A DNA stretch of 64,000 nucleotides from Kitasatospora sp. MAP12-44 (GCF_029892095.1 NZ_JARZAE010000004.1:7936001-8000000); one strand, 5' to 3'. Counted from the first letter of the stretch, positions 9,707 through 17,919 are shown. Made by a program: numbers and translations. Notes: generated by a model from the letters alone, not told the origin.

Positions 9707-12511
9707 ATGCTGCTTGAACGCGTTTCGGAGACGGCGCTGGTCACAGAGGCGCTGCGCGACGCCGCGGCGGGCAGGTCCGCGCAGATCCTGCTGACCGGCC
9801 CGCTGGGCATCGGCCGCTCGGCCCTGCTCCAGGAGCTGCCGGCCTGCGCCGGCGACGACGTCTACGTGCTGCGGGCCAACGCGGCGCCGATGGAGCAGGA
9901 CTTCGCCTTCGGCGTCGTGCGCCAACTCTTCGACAGCCTGCTGGCGGTGGCCCCGGAGGCGGACCGCGAACGCTGGTTGCGCGACTGCGGCTCCGCCCGG
10001 CTGGTCTTCGCCGACGACACCCTGACCGTCGAGGAGAGCCCCGACTGCGCCTGCGAGGCGGTCCTGCACGACCTGCGCTCGCTGCTGGTGCGGGTGAGCG
10101 CGGACGTGCCGCTGCTGATCCTGGTCGACGACCTGCAGTGGGCGGACAGCTCCTCGCTGCGCTGGCTCGCCTACCTGGGCAAGCGCCTGCACGGCCTGCG
10201 GGCGGTGCTGGTCTGCACCCTGCGCGACGGAGACCCGCGCGCCCAGGACCCGCTGGTGCGCGAGGTGGCGGACGGCTCCGGCCGGGTGCTGCGCCCAAGG
10301 CCGCTGTCGCTGGAGGCGGCCCGCACGATGGTGCGCCAGAAGTTCGGCGAGGCGGGGGACGAGGAGTTCGTCCAGGCCTGCCACGAGGTCTCGGCGGGCA
10401 ACCCGGTCTTCCTGCTGGCGGTGCTGGTGGACCTGGTGGTCACCGGCCACCGGCCCAGGGTCGACCAGGTGGACGCGGCCCGCTTGCTGCGCCCCCGTCA
10501 GCTGAGGGAGCGTCTGGCGGGCTGCCTGCGCACCCAGTCGCAATCGGTGCGCGACCTCGCGGTGGCGATCGCCACCCTCGGCGAGCACGGCGATCCAGCC
10601 CTGATCGCCAAGCTGGCCGGGCTCGACTCGATCGGCACCGGCGGAGCGCTGCGCGGCCTGTACCAGCTGGGGCTGCTGGCCGGCCAGGGCGAGCCGCGCT
10701 TCGTCCACCGCGTCGTGCAGGACGCGGTGGAGTCCTCGCTGACCGTGGCGGAGCGTCAGCACTGGCACGAGTCGGCGGCCGCCCAGCTCTACCACGCCGG
10801 ACGCCCCACCGAGCAGGTCGCCGCCCAGCTGATGGCCATCGCCACCTCCAGCATGCCGTGGTCGGCGGCCGTCCTGCGCACCGCCGCCGACACGGCTGTC
10901 CGTCGCGGCGCCCCCGACGTGGCCGCCCGCTACCTGCGGCGCGCGCTGCTGGACAGTTCGGAGCAGGGCGAGGACCGGGCCCGGCTGCTGATCGACCTGG
11001 CCACCGCCGAGCGCTCCTTCGACACCTCCGCCTGCGAGCGGCACATCTCCCAGGCGATACCGCTGCTGAGCACCCCCAGGGACCGGGCCGCCGCCGCCCT
11101 GCGGATCTTCCCGGGCTTCCTGGGCACGCTGCCGCCCTCGGCCGTCGACCTGCTGCGCCAGGCCGCCGAGGACCTCGGCTCCCCGGACCTGCTCACGGGC
11201 TCGGCACGAGATCCGGGCCTGCGCCTGGAGGCACGACTGCGGCACGCCGCCCGCGAGGACTCGGCCGAACTGGCCGACGCGGTCGAGCGCCTGCACCGGA
11301 TGGGGGAGCAGCCGTCGGTCGGCTCCGGGGCGGAGCGCGAGTTGCTGGCCGTGCTGCTCAACGCGGCGACGCTGACCGCCGCGCTGCCGGCCGCCGAGGT
11401 CGCCCGGCACGCCGACCGGATCCTGGAGCGCGAACCGGCCACCTCCGCCCGGGCCCGGTCCGTGCTGCCGCTGCTGGCGCTCTGCTTCCTCGGCGCCGAC
11501 TCGCTGCGCACACTGCGCTCCTGGCACGCGACCGAGGAGCAGACCCGTCGTCAGCGCGGCGCCGCGGTGGACGCGCTGGTGCACGCCGAGCGCGCCCTGG
11601 TCTTCGTCGGCCTCGGACGGCTGACGCCCGCGCGCGAGCACGTCGAGTCCGCCTTCGAGCTGGGCCCGGCCGACTGGCAGGAGGCCGGGGACATCGCCAC
11701 CGCCGCGCTCTGCGCGGTGGCCCTGGAGGTGCGCGACCCGGCGTTCGGCGAGCGGGTGCTGACCCATCTGGGTCGCCACCGGCCCACCGGGCTGATCTCC
11801 ACCGGCCTGCTGCGGCTGCTGGAGGGCGCGGCGCAGGCGCAGCGCGGCCGCTGGAGCGATGCGCTGGACAGCGTGCTGAGCAGCGGGCGGCAGTTCGGTG
11901 CGGCCGGCTGGCACAACCCCGTGCTGTTCCCGTGGCGCCCCTGGGCGGTCGGCCTGCACCGCCGGCTCGGCGACACCCGCTCGGCGCTGGTGCTGGCCGA
12001 GGAGGAGTACGCGTATGCCACCGCCTGGGGCGCGCCCGTCGGCCTGGGCCGGGCCCTGCGGCTGCGCGGCGCGCTGCTGGGCGGCGAGGTGGGCAGCGAC
12101 CTGTTGCGGGAGGCGGTCGGCGTCCTGCGCGGGTCCGCCAACGAGCTGGAACTCGCGCGCGCCCTGCGGGCGTTGGGCCGGCGCCTGGGCGAGGGCGCGG
12201 AGGCGGAGGCGGCCCTGCGGGAGGCCGCCGTGCTGGCCCGCGGCTGCGCGGCCCCCTGGCGGGCGGAGCGCGCCGTGCTGGGCGGCGACGAGGCGCCCGG
12301 CGCCGCGCCCGAGGCCCTGCTGACACCCACCGAGTCCCGGGTGGCGGCACTGGTCACCCGGGGGCTGACCAACCAGGAGATCGCCGGTGAACTCGGGGTG
12401 AGTTCGCGCGCCGTGGAAAAGCACCTCACCAATTCCTACCGGAAACTCGGGACCTCCGGCAGACGTGAGTTCGTGGCCCTCTGGAAGGGCTCCGATCCCG
12501 CCGTCGCCTGA
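9707..12511 (+). CDS. LAL-family LuxR transcriptional regulator III (NysRIII-like)
   Basis: 934-aa LAL protein with Walker A GPLGIGRS (residues 31-38; Arg replaces Lys), Walker B LLILVDDLQWAD, helical repeats and a C-terminal LuxR HTH (LTPTESRVAALVTRG...AVEKHLTNSYRKL). The start is 3 nt after the stop of regulator II. With regulators I and II it forms the activator cassette typical of polyene clusters. A strong hairpin about 70 nt after its stop suggests that transcription largely ends here and that regulator IV has its own promoter. Confidence 0.93.
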   Translation: MLLERVSETALVTEALRDAAAGRSAQILLTGPLGIGRSALLQELPACAGDDVYVLRANAAPMEQDFAFGVVRQLFDSLLAVAPEADRERWLRDCGSARLVFADDTLTVEESPDCACEAVLHDLRSLLVRVSADVPLLILVDDLQWADSSSLRWLAYLGKRLHGLRAVLVCTLRDGDPRAQDPLVREVADGSGRVLRPRPLSLEAARTMVRQKFGEAGDEEFVQACHEVSAGNPVFLLAVLVDLVVTGHRPRVDQVDAARLLRPRQLRERLAGCLRTQSQSVRDLAVAIATLGEHGDPALIAKLAGLDSIGTGGALRGLYQLGLLAGQGEPRFVHRVVQDAVESSLTVAERQHWHESAAAQLYHAGRPTEQVAAQLMAIATSSMPWSAAVLRTAADTAVRRGAPDVAARYLRRALLDSSEQGEDRARLLIDLATAERSFDTSACERHISQAIPLLSTPRDRAAAALRIFPGFLGTLPPSAVDLLRQAAEDLGSPDLLTGSARDPGLRLEARLRHAAREDSAELADAVERLHRMGEQPSVGSGAERELLAVLLNAATLTAALPAAEVARHADRILEREPATSARARSVLPLLALCFLGADSLRTLRSWHATEEQTRRQRGAAVDALVHAERALVFVGLGRLTPAREHVESAFELGPADWQEAGDIATAALCAVALEVRDPAFGERVLTHLGRHRPTGLISTGLLRLLEGAAQAQRGRWSDALDSVLSSGRQFGAAGWHNPVLFPWRPWAVGLHRRLGDTRSALVLAEEEYAYATAWGAPVGLGRALRLRGALLGGEVGSDLLREAVGVLRGSANELELARALRALGRRLGEGAEAEAALREAAVLARGCAAPWRAERAVLGGDEAPGAAPEALLTPTESRVAALVTRGLTNQEIAGELGVSSRAVEKHLTNSYRKLGTSGRREFVALWKGSDPAVA

Positions 12512-12578
12512 ACTCAGCTCCTCCTCCACTCGTCGTCCCATCGTCGGTCGGATCCTGTTCCCTCGGTCGGTGCGCCCT

Positions 12579-12627
12579 GGTTCGGTCCGTCCGTCAACCC
12601 CCTTCGGTGGGCCGGGCGGACCGAACC
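12579..12627 (+). terminator. Hairpin after LAL regulator III
   Basis: 15-bp stem with one G-U pair: left arm 12579-12593 (GGTTCGGTCCGTCCG), right arm 12613-12627, 19-nt loop. A second small hairpin (AACCCC-GTCA-GGGGTT, 12624-12639) overlaps its 3' side. No U-tract follows, as is common in streptomycetes. Confidence 0.55.
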
Positions 12628-12726
12628 CCGTCAGGGGTTCGTCAAGGTACGGATACGGCCTCTGACCTGCACAGGAGTCGGACCGTACCGTACCGAACCA
12701 CCGAAGCCCGCAGTGCGGACCGAACC
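12579..12726. repeat. Four copies of a GGACCGAACC-like element
   Basis: Copies: 12579-12588 (inverted, GGTTCGGTCC), 12618-12627 and 12717-12726 (exact), and 12690-12699 (GTACCGAACC). They are grouped between regulators III and IV. They may be binding sites or simply the remnants of the hairpin duplication. Confidence 0.5.
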
Positions 12727-12772
12727 CCCCGCACGGGCGACCACGGGGTTGGCGGCGGTGGCCCGAGCGGCA

Positions 12773-12811
12773 TTGACCAGCTTGCCTCAACCTATCTAGG
12801 GTTAATTCCAG
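12773..12811 (+). promoter_or_regulatory. Promoter and PAS-LuxR-box-like site for regulator IV
   Basis: TTGACC (12773-12778), an 18-nt spacer and TAGGGT (12797-12802) form a sigma-70-like promoter. CTAGGGTTAATTCCAG (12796-12811) overlaps the -10 and matches the PimM-type operator pattern CTVGGGAWWTCCCBAG, as I recall it, at 12 of 16 positions, with both ends intact. It could allow autoregulation; the match is weaker than at 15224. Confidence 0.45.
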
Positions 12812-12892
12812 ACCTCGCCCGAAGAGCGCATTTGCGGCCACGGGTGAGATGTCGCGAAGGTTGATTTCCGTGAGGCTCAAGGCCCGAGGAGA

Positions 12893-13591
12893 ATGAGTCC
12901 CTTGACGATTTTCGCTCCCGAACTGGTGGACCTGGCGCAGGTACTGGTGCAGGAACCCGGTGGCTCGACCCAGGAGGGACCGCAGCCCGGGCGGACCGAT
13001 CTGGACATGGCCTGTCTAGACAGGTCCCTGACGATCCAGCAGGCGAACCACGAGTTCTTCCGCCGCTTCGGCCGCTCCTCGGTGGAGCTGTGCGGACGCA
13101 CCTTCAGCGATCTGGTGCACCCCAGCGTCCAGCAGCCGTTGCAGCGTCAGTTCTCCGGGCTGCTGGAGGGCCGCCGCGACCGCTTCGCCACCGAGGTGAT
13201 CGCGGTCGGCGCCGACGACACGGCATTCACCGTGCCGCTCACCGCCGTTGCCGTCCGGGACGGCTCGCCCGACGTCACCGCGATCCTGGTGATGATGACC
13301 GCGGAGGAGGGGAGCGCGCCCGCGGCGGGCGCCGCGGTCGCCAGCAGCCGCAAGAAGATCCTCAGCGAGATAGACGCGCGCATCCTGGAGGGGATAGCCG
13401 CCGGAGTCTCCACCGTCCCGCTGGCTTCGAAGCTCTACCTGAGCCGGCAGGGCGTCGAGTACCACGTGACCTGCCTGCTCAGGAAGCTGCGGGTCCCCAA
13501 CCGGGCCGCACTGGTCTCCCGCGCCTACTCGATGGGCGTGCTCAAGGTCGGCGTCTGGCCGCCCAAGGTGGTTCAGGAATACGTCAAGTGA
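12893..13591 (+). CDS. PAS-LuxR regulator (PimM/AmphRIV/NysRIV-like)
   Basis: 232-aa regulator with an N-terminal PAS sensor domain (about residues 35-150; ANHEFFRRFGRSSVELCGRT) and a C-terminal LuxR HTH (ILEGIAAGVSTVPLASKLYLS, then the recognition helix). This layout is diagnostic of the PimM family, the conserved positive regulators of polyene macrolide clusters that bind a 16-bp palindrome at target promoters. GAGGAG sits unusually close to the assigned ATG, and an in-frame TTG nine bases later (12902) is a possible true start. The gene converges on the phosphopantetheinyl transferase, with a shared terminator. Confidence 0.93.
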   Translation: MSPLTIFAPELVDLAQVLVQEPGGSTQEGPQPGRTDLDMACLDRSLTIQQANHEFFRRFGRSSVELCGRTFSDLVHPSVQQPLQRQFSGLLEGRRDRFATEVIAVGADDTAFTVPLTAVAVRDGSPDVTAILVMMTAEEGSAPAAGAAVASSRKKILSEIDARILEGIAAGVSTVPLASKLYLSRQGVEYHVTCLLRKLRVPNRAALVSRAYSMGVLKVGVWPPKVVQEYVK

Positions 13592-13596
13592 CTTAG

Positions 13597-13620
13597 ACCG
13601 GCCCCTAGTTGGGGGCCGGT
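13597..13620. terminator. Bidirectional terminator between regulator IV and PPTase
   Basis: 9-bp perfect stem: ACCGGCCCC (13597-13605), a 6-nt loop, then GGGGCCGGT (13612-13620). It lies 6 nt after the regulator stop and overlaps the stop codon of the convergent gene. Confidence 0.8.
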
Positions 13621-14282
13621 GTGTCGGCGGGCTCGGCGATGGCGGACAGGACCAGCCCACCGCTGATCAGCCACCGGCCGCGCAGTTGGTGCAGTGGCCG
13701 GCCGTGGCGCCGCAGCGGCGACGGAACCAGTAGGTGGGCGGTGAACGTCGAGGTGGCCGGATCGACCGTGATCCTGGCGTCCTCGAAACCGAGCGGGCGG
13801 ATGGTAACGGGGGACCACGCCTTGTAGACCGCCTCCTTGAGACTGAACAGCAGTCGGTCCCAGTGCGTCCCCGGTGCGACGGCCTGCAACTGCCGTATCC
13901 AGACCCGCTCCTCGGGTAGCGAGACGGTCTCCAGGGTCCCCTCGGGCAGTGCCGCGTGCGGCTCCGCGTCGATCCCGAGCATGCTCAGCCGCTCGGAGCG
14001 GGCGACCGCCGCGGCCCGGTAGCCGACGCAGTGCGTGATGCTCCCGACGACGGAGTCGGGCCAGCGCGGTGCCCCGCGCGGATCGGCGAGCAACGGCCCC
14101 GGTGGCAACCCGAGTTCGGCCAGCGAGCGCCGCGCGCACCACCGCCCGGTGGCGAACTCGCGCCGACGCGACTGCACCGCGTTCCGGACGATCAGCGCCT
14201 CCTTCGGATACAGCCGCACCTCTGTCGGATCCCCGAAGGACTCGGAACTCACCACGCCGAACGGAAGAATACGTTCAATCAC
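13605..14282 (-). CDS. 4'-phosphopantetheinyl transferase (Sfp/EntD type, NysF-like)
   Basis: 225-aa enzyme that transfers phosphopantetheine from CoA to carrier-protein serines, activating polyketide synthase ACP domains. It shows the family motifs WCARRSLAELG, GIDAEP (metal-binding Asp/Glu) and FSLKEAVYKAW (catalytic Glu/Lys). An Sfp-type transferase marks the end of the nystatin cluster as well (NysF), so here it probably serves the polyene PKS modules off the left side of the window. GTG start. It is followed, 72 nt upstream in transcription order, by the class IV aminotransferase on the same strand, so the two may form an operon. Confidence 0.93.
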   Translation of the reverse strand: MIERILPFGVVSSESFGDPTEVRLYPKEALIVRNAVQSRRREFATGRWCARRSLAELGLPPGPLLADPRGAPRWPDSVVGSITHCVGYRAAAVARSERLSMLGIDAEPHAALPEGTLETVSLPEERVWIRQLQAVAPGTHWDRLLFSLKEAVYKAWSPVTIRPLGFEDARITVDPATSTFTAHLLVPSPLRRHGRPLHQLRGRWLISGGLVLSAIAEPADTPAPN

Positions 14283-14354
14283 GAGCTTCTCGATTCTCGC
14301 CGTCCGGATTCGTACCCGGCCCTGCAGTCTACGGACCCGGAACTGGTGAATTCC

Positions 14355-15137
14355 TCAGAGGTGCTCGGCCGGGATTCCCGCGTACAGCGCCCGCAGTTCG
14401 TCCAGCGCGCCTTCGTCCCCGGGGAATTTCACGTCGTCGACCGCGCTGACCGTTCGTACGCCGATCGAGGTGTTGGTGGCGAAGGCGATGCGCATGGCGG
14501 GCAGCTCCCCGAGCAGCACCGGCGTGCTGACGCTGTGCCCGCAGGCGTCCTGGAGCAGCCGCATGGTCACCCCGGGCAGCACGTCGGCCTGCGGCCAGCG
14601 CACGGTTCCGCTCTCGTCCACGAAGCCGATGTTCCAGGTGGTGCCCTCGGCGATCCGGCCGTCGCCCTCGACGAGCAGGGCGTCGTCGAAGCCGGCCAGC
14701 TGCGCCTCCCGACGTAGCCTGAGCTGGCTGTACAGGCCGACGTGCTTGACCGCCGCGTGGTCGCGGCCGAAGGTGAAGTGCTTGGCCGTCAGGGGTGGTG
14801 GCACGGACGCACCGGCCGGGCGGGTGGTGACCAGGACCACCGGGTCCGCGTCCGCGCCGGGGCGCAGCATCTCCAGCGTCGGGTCGAAGACGGTGACGCG
14901 CACGGTGATCGGCCCGGGCCGCTCGGCGACCTCCCGACGGACGTACGCGCGCACCCGCTCGCGGTCCAGATCCGCCGCGAAGACGGCGCGGCAGTCGCGG
15001 ACCAAGCGGTCGAGGTGCAGCGAAAGGCCGCGCACCGCGCCGTCCTGCACCAGCATGGTGGTGAAATGCCCGTAGTTCGTCAGAGCCAGGGTCTGCAGTG
15101 CGTCCAACGACGCCGGTACTCCGTTCACGGTAGCCAT
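14355..15137 (-). CDS. Class IV aminotransferase, possible 4-amino-4-deoxychorismate lyase (PabC-like)
   Basis: 260-aa fold-type IV PLP enzyme. It has the NYGHFTTM opening, a PLP-lysine motif in DHAAVKHVGLYS and the phosphate-binding EGTTWNIGF/ATNTSIGV segments. Members include ADC lyase, which makes p-aminobenzoate, and D-amino or branched-chain aminotransferases. In candicidin/FR-008-type clusters a PabC of about this length supplies the p-aminobenzoyl starter of aromatic heptaenes. Related genes also occur outside clusters, so function is open. The start at 15137 gives the usual ATVNGVPASLDALQ opening; an upstream ATG at 15200 adds 21 unlikely residues. A PAS-LuxR operator lies 86 bp upstream. 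Confidence 0.82.
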   Translation of the reverse strand: MATVNGVPASLDALQTLALTNYGHFTTMLVQDGAVRGLSLHLDRLVRDCRAVFAADLDRERVRAYVRREVAERPGPITVRVTVFDPTLEMLRPGADADPVVLVTTRPAGASVPPPLTAKHFTFGRDHAAVKHVGLYSQLRLRREAQLAGFDDALLVEGDGRIAEGTTWNIGFVDESGTVRWPQADVLPGVTMRLLQDACGHSVSTPVLLGELPAMRIAFATNTSIGVRTVSAVDDVKFPGDEGALDELRALYAGIPAEHL

Positions 15138-15223
15138 GCGGGCAATTCTGGCACCGGCCGGCGCACCCTCGGAAGAGTAGCGGGAGAGCCACCTGCCCAA
15201 CCATTGGTCCGGCCAGAGAAAGT

Positions 15224-15239
15224 CTCGGGTTTTCCCCAG
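15224..15239. promoter_or_regulatory. PimM-type PAS-LuxR operator
   Basis: CTCGGGTTTTCCCCAG matches the PimM-family operator CTVGGGAWWTCCCBAG (pattern from memory) at 15 of 16 positions. It sits almost exactly midway between the divergent starts of the PabC-like gene (86 bp) and the methyltransferase gene (85 bp), so it could serve both promoters. Confidence 0.7.
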
Positions 15240-15324
15240 CGTTTTCGCTGCATGATGTGGCCTCGCGACGCCGCGACCCTGCGCCGACGCGACGTGCTAT
15301 TGGCAATCCGAAGGGGCCGATGCC

Positions 15325-16209
15325 ATGCAGCCGGCAACGTTCAGTGAACTCATCGAGGACGCGATCCAGGTCCTCATCGGCACGGGAAACGTGATCGCCC
15401 CCCGGCAGGAGGCGCAGGCTCTGGCGGCCCACGTCTTCGGCGCGGACGCGGAGGTGCTTCCCCCGGACGGTCGGCCCGACGACGCCTCGTCGGCACGATT
15501 CGCGGCGCTGCTGGACCGCCGGGCCGACGGGGTGCCGCTCGGCCATCTCACCGGGGTGGCCACCCTCGGTGGCGTCGAGGTGCTGGTCGGCCCGGGTGTG
15601 TTCGTGCCCCGGGCGCAGAGCGAGGCGGTGCTGGCCCACGGCCTGGCCGTGACCGAGCAGGTCATGGGCCCGCTGGTGGTCGACCTCGGTACTGGCTCCG
15701 GGGCGCTCGCGCTGGCGGTCGCGCACCGGCGGCCCGACGCCACGGTGCACGCCGTGGACTGCGATCCGCCCGCGCTCGACTACGCCCGCCGCAACAGCGA
15801 GCGTCGGGTCGCCCTCGGGGACACCCCCATCGTCCTGCACGAGGCCGACTTCGCCGGGCCGGAGCTGCTCGCCGAGCTGGACGGCACCGTCGACCTGGTG
15901 CTGGCCAACCCGCCCTTCATGCCGGACGAGGCCCAGCTCCCACCGGAGTTCGGCGTCCACCAGCCGCAGCTGGCGGTCTTCGGCGGTCCGGACGGCCTGG
16001 ACGTCATCCGGCAGACCGTGCAGACCGCTGGGCGCCTGCTGGCGCCCGGTGGCAGCCTTGTCCTGGAGCACGGCCACCTGCACGCCGAAGCGGTCGCGGC
16101 GCTGCTCGGCGCCGACGACCGTTTCGGGTCCGTCTCCGGCCATCTGGACCAGTACGGATACCCGCTCTTCACCGCTGCAGCCCGCAACCATGACGGGGCT
16201 GCGGGCTGA
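15325..16209 (+). CDS. PrmC/HemK-like class I methyltransferase
   Basis: 294-aa SAM-dependent methyltransferase with a PrmC-style N-terminal helical domain (RRADGVPLGHLTG), the SAM motif VVDLGTGSGALAL and the catalytic NPPF tetrapeptide. PrmC proteins methylate the GGQ glutamine of release factors and carry NPPY and PRPET. Here these read NPPF and PRAQS, so it is probably a divergent paralogue acting on another substrate. It is divergent from the PabC-like gene across the PAS-LuxR operator, hence perhaps under cluster control. Start ATG follows AAGGGG. Methyltransferase class is certain; target unknown. Confidence 0.85.
   Translation: MQPATFSELIEDAIQVLIGTGNVIAPRQEAQALAAHVFGADAEVLPPDGRPDDASSARFAALLDRRADGVPLGHLTGVATLGGVEVLVGPGVFVPRAQSEAVLAHGLAVTEQVMGPLVVDLGTGSGALALAVAHRRPDATVHAVDCDPPALDYARRNSERRVALGDTPIVLHEADFAGPELLAELDGTVDLVLANPPFMPDEAQLPPEFGVHQPQLAVFGGPDGLDVIRQTVQTAGRLLAPGGSLVLEHGHLHAEAVAALLGADDRFGSVSGHLDQYGYPLFTAAARNHDGAAG
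16178..16208 (+). terminator. Hairpin at the end of the PrmC-like gene
   Basis: Perfect 9-bp stem CAGCCCGCA (16178-16186) / TGCGGGCTG (16200-16208) with a 13-nt loop. It overlaps the stop codon of the methyltransferase and may mark the boundary of the antibiotic cluster. Confidence 0.6.
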
Positions 16210-16278
16210 CAGTTGACCAACGCGCCACTGGCGGTGGACTCCCCGGAAAGCAGCAGCACCGCTGCGTGGTGGCTGCCT

Positions 16279-16689
16279 TCAGCGGCGGCTGCGGCTGCGT
16301 CGATGGCGTGAGAGGACGGTCCAGATGGCGGTGACGAGAGCGATGGCGGCGAGGGTGAGGAGCCAGTTCCTGAGGTAGGGGAGCGGCAGGATGGTGGGGT
16401 TGCCGTTGTGGTGGTCGGCGCGCAGGACGGCGGGTAGGGCCACCGCCGAGACCGCGGCGGCCACGATCAGGCCGGTGCGGACCGGGGTGGTGCGGGCGAT
16501 GGTGATGCCGCAGAGGCAGAGGAGGGGGAGCCACAGGCCGTCGTGGAGGAGGAGCCCGGCGATGGCCCAGCGCAGGATGTCGAAGGGGTGGTGGACGAGG
16601 TCGATGTAGTGGTCGGTGGCGATTCCGTAGAGGCCGCAGCCGGTCAGGACCAGGCCGGCGAGGACGAGCAGGGTGCGTGCGGTGCGCAT
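16279..16689 (-). CDS. Small integral membrane protein, partner of the molybdoenzyme
   Basis: 136-aa protein with about four predicted membrane segments (near residues 5-25, 38-60, 72-92, 108-128) and an Arg-rich cytoplasmic tail. No family name is recognised. Its ATG shares one base with the stop of the molybdopterin oxidoreductase gene (TGATG), so the two are translationally coupled and probably work together in the membrane. The first transmembrane segment contains LTGC, but this looks like a membrane helix rather than a true lipobox. Confidence 0.8.
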   Translation of the reverse strand: MRTARTLLVLAGLVLTGCGLYGIATDHYIDLVHHPFDILRWAIAGLLLHDGLWLPLLCLCGITIARTTPVRTGLIVAAAVSAVALPAVLRADHHNGNPTILPLPYLRNWLLTLAAIALVTAIWTVLSRHRRSRSRR

Positions 16690-17873
16690 CAGAGCACCTC
16701 GATTCGGGTGACCCATTTGGTCTGCAGGACTCCGGGTCGGTTGGGGGCGATGATCCGGGCGGGATAGCCGTGATCGGGGTCGAGGACCTGGCCGTTGACG
16801 CGCAGGGCGAGCAGCGTGAGCGGGTCGCGGGCGTAGTCGGCGGGCATCTCGGTCACCCGGTAGGGGCCGTCGTTCTCCAGCGAGGTGATCTGGAGGCGGG
16901 CGTCGGTGGGGGCGCCCGCGAGGTCGAGGAGGTCGCGGACGCGGACTCCGGTCCAGTGCGCGCTTGCGCTCCATCCCTCCACACAGGCGATCGGCAACTC
17001 GGCTGTGGTCTGCGGGAGTTGTGCGAGCTCGGCGAGCGTGAGGCGCAGCGGGTGCGGGCCGTCGACGGTCAGTTGCCAGTTCTCGGCCGACACGGTGGTG
17101 GTGCCGGCCTGGACGGCGGTGCGATTGACCGGCAGACCCTGCGGGCCGATGTCGGGACGGCGCGGGGCGAACAGGTCCAGGGCGCGCAGCCACGGCACGC
17201 TCTGCCCGGCGGTGGTGAGAGTGACCACGCCGACCGAGGCGGTGACGGCGGTGAGGAAGGCCCGCCGCTGCGCGAGGCCGGGCCTGACGCGTCGCCAGTG
17301 CCTGGCGATCAGCGGCGCCTTGGCGGCGATGTGCAGCAGCAGCCCGCCGACCGCCAGCCAGGCCAGCCAGAAGTGCGTCTGGCGGAACGGGAAGGGCCAG
17401 GGGTACCACTGGAGGGTGTTGAGCAGCCCGGTGAACACCTCGAGCACCATCGCCGCCACCAGGATCGCGATGCTCAGCCGCTCCAAGGCGTGCAGCACGC
17501 TGCGGACCGGCGGCCACTCGAACAGTTTGGGGTAGACCGTCCACAGCTTGGCGCCGAGCAGCGGGATCGCGGCGATCCCGCTGATCACGTGCAGCCCCTG
17601 GCTGATCTGGTACCCGTCCACCGGACGGCTGGGCAGGTGGTCGCGCAGCCAGCTCGGCGGCTGCTGGAGCAGGTGGCTGAGCAGGCCGGTCAGGAAGCAG
17701 GTGAGCAGCGCAGCGCCGAGCCAGCGCCCGATCACCACGGCGGTGCGGGGCTCGTGCAGGGCGGAGCGGAACGCGCCCTCGCGCAGCGGGCCGCGCCGCA
17801 GGGCGTCCGGCGGAGTGGGCAGCGGGAGGTCGTACGACCTGCGGCGGCGGGTGGGAGTGTCTTCTTGGCGCAC
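16689..17873 (-). CDS. Membrane-anchored molybdopterin-dependent oxidoreductase (sulfite oxidase fold)
   Basis: 394-aa protein. The N-terminal half (about residues 35-210) has several membrane helices with histidines, cytochrome b561/YedZ-like. The C-terminal half is a sulfite-oxidase/MsrP-type molybdopterin domain containing the ligand region PIACVEGWSASAHWTGV, whose Cys would bind molybdenum. This fusion is common in actinomycetes and is thought to pass electrons between the membrane and an exported substrate. GTG start. It is divergent from the GT87 gene; the gap carries the locus response-regulator box. Confidence 0.88.
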   Translation of the reverse strand: MRQEDTPTRRRRSYDLPLPTPPDALRRGPLREGAFRSALHEPRTAVVIGRWLGAALLTCFLTGLLSHLLQQPPSWLRDHLPSRPVDGYQISQGLHVISGIAAIPLLGAKLWTVYPKLFEWPPVRSVLHALERLSIAILVAAMVLEVFTGLLNTLQWYPWPFPFRQTHFWLAWLAVGGLLLHIAAKAPLIARHWRRVRPGLAQRRAFLTAVTASVGVVTLTTAGQSVPWLRALDLFAPRRPDIGPQGLPVNRTAVQAGTTTVSAENWQLTVDGPHPLRLTLAELAQLPQTTAELPIACVEGWSASAHWTGVRVRDLLDLAGAPTDARLQITSLENDGPYRVTEMPADYARDPLTLLALRVNGQVLDPDHGYPARIIAPNRPGVLQTKWVTRIEVL

Positions 17874-17919
17874 CCCACCATCACACCCCCTGCAAGGCGT
17901 CGGCAGGGGCTTCGCGGTG

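Larger units (their letters stand above)
12512..12892. promoter_or_regulatory. Intergenic region between LAL III and PAS-LuxR IV
   Basis: A 381-bp gap without a supported gene. It contains a terminator-like hairpin, four copies of a 10-bp ACCGAACC-type element and a promoter for regulator IV, each listed separately. Confidence 0.7.

Noticed and set aside
6980..12880. A 1966-residue open frame antisense to the LAL genes
   Set aside because: GC-rich mirror of real LAL codons; Gln/Arg/Gly-rich, no domain, no conserved start.
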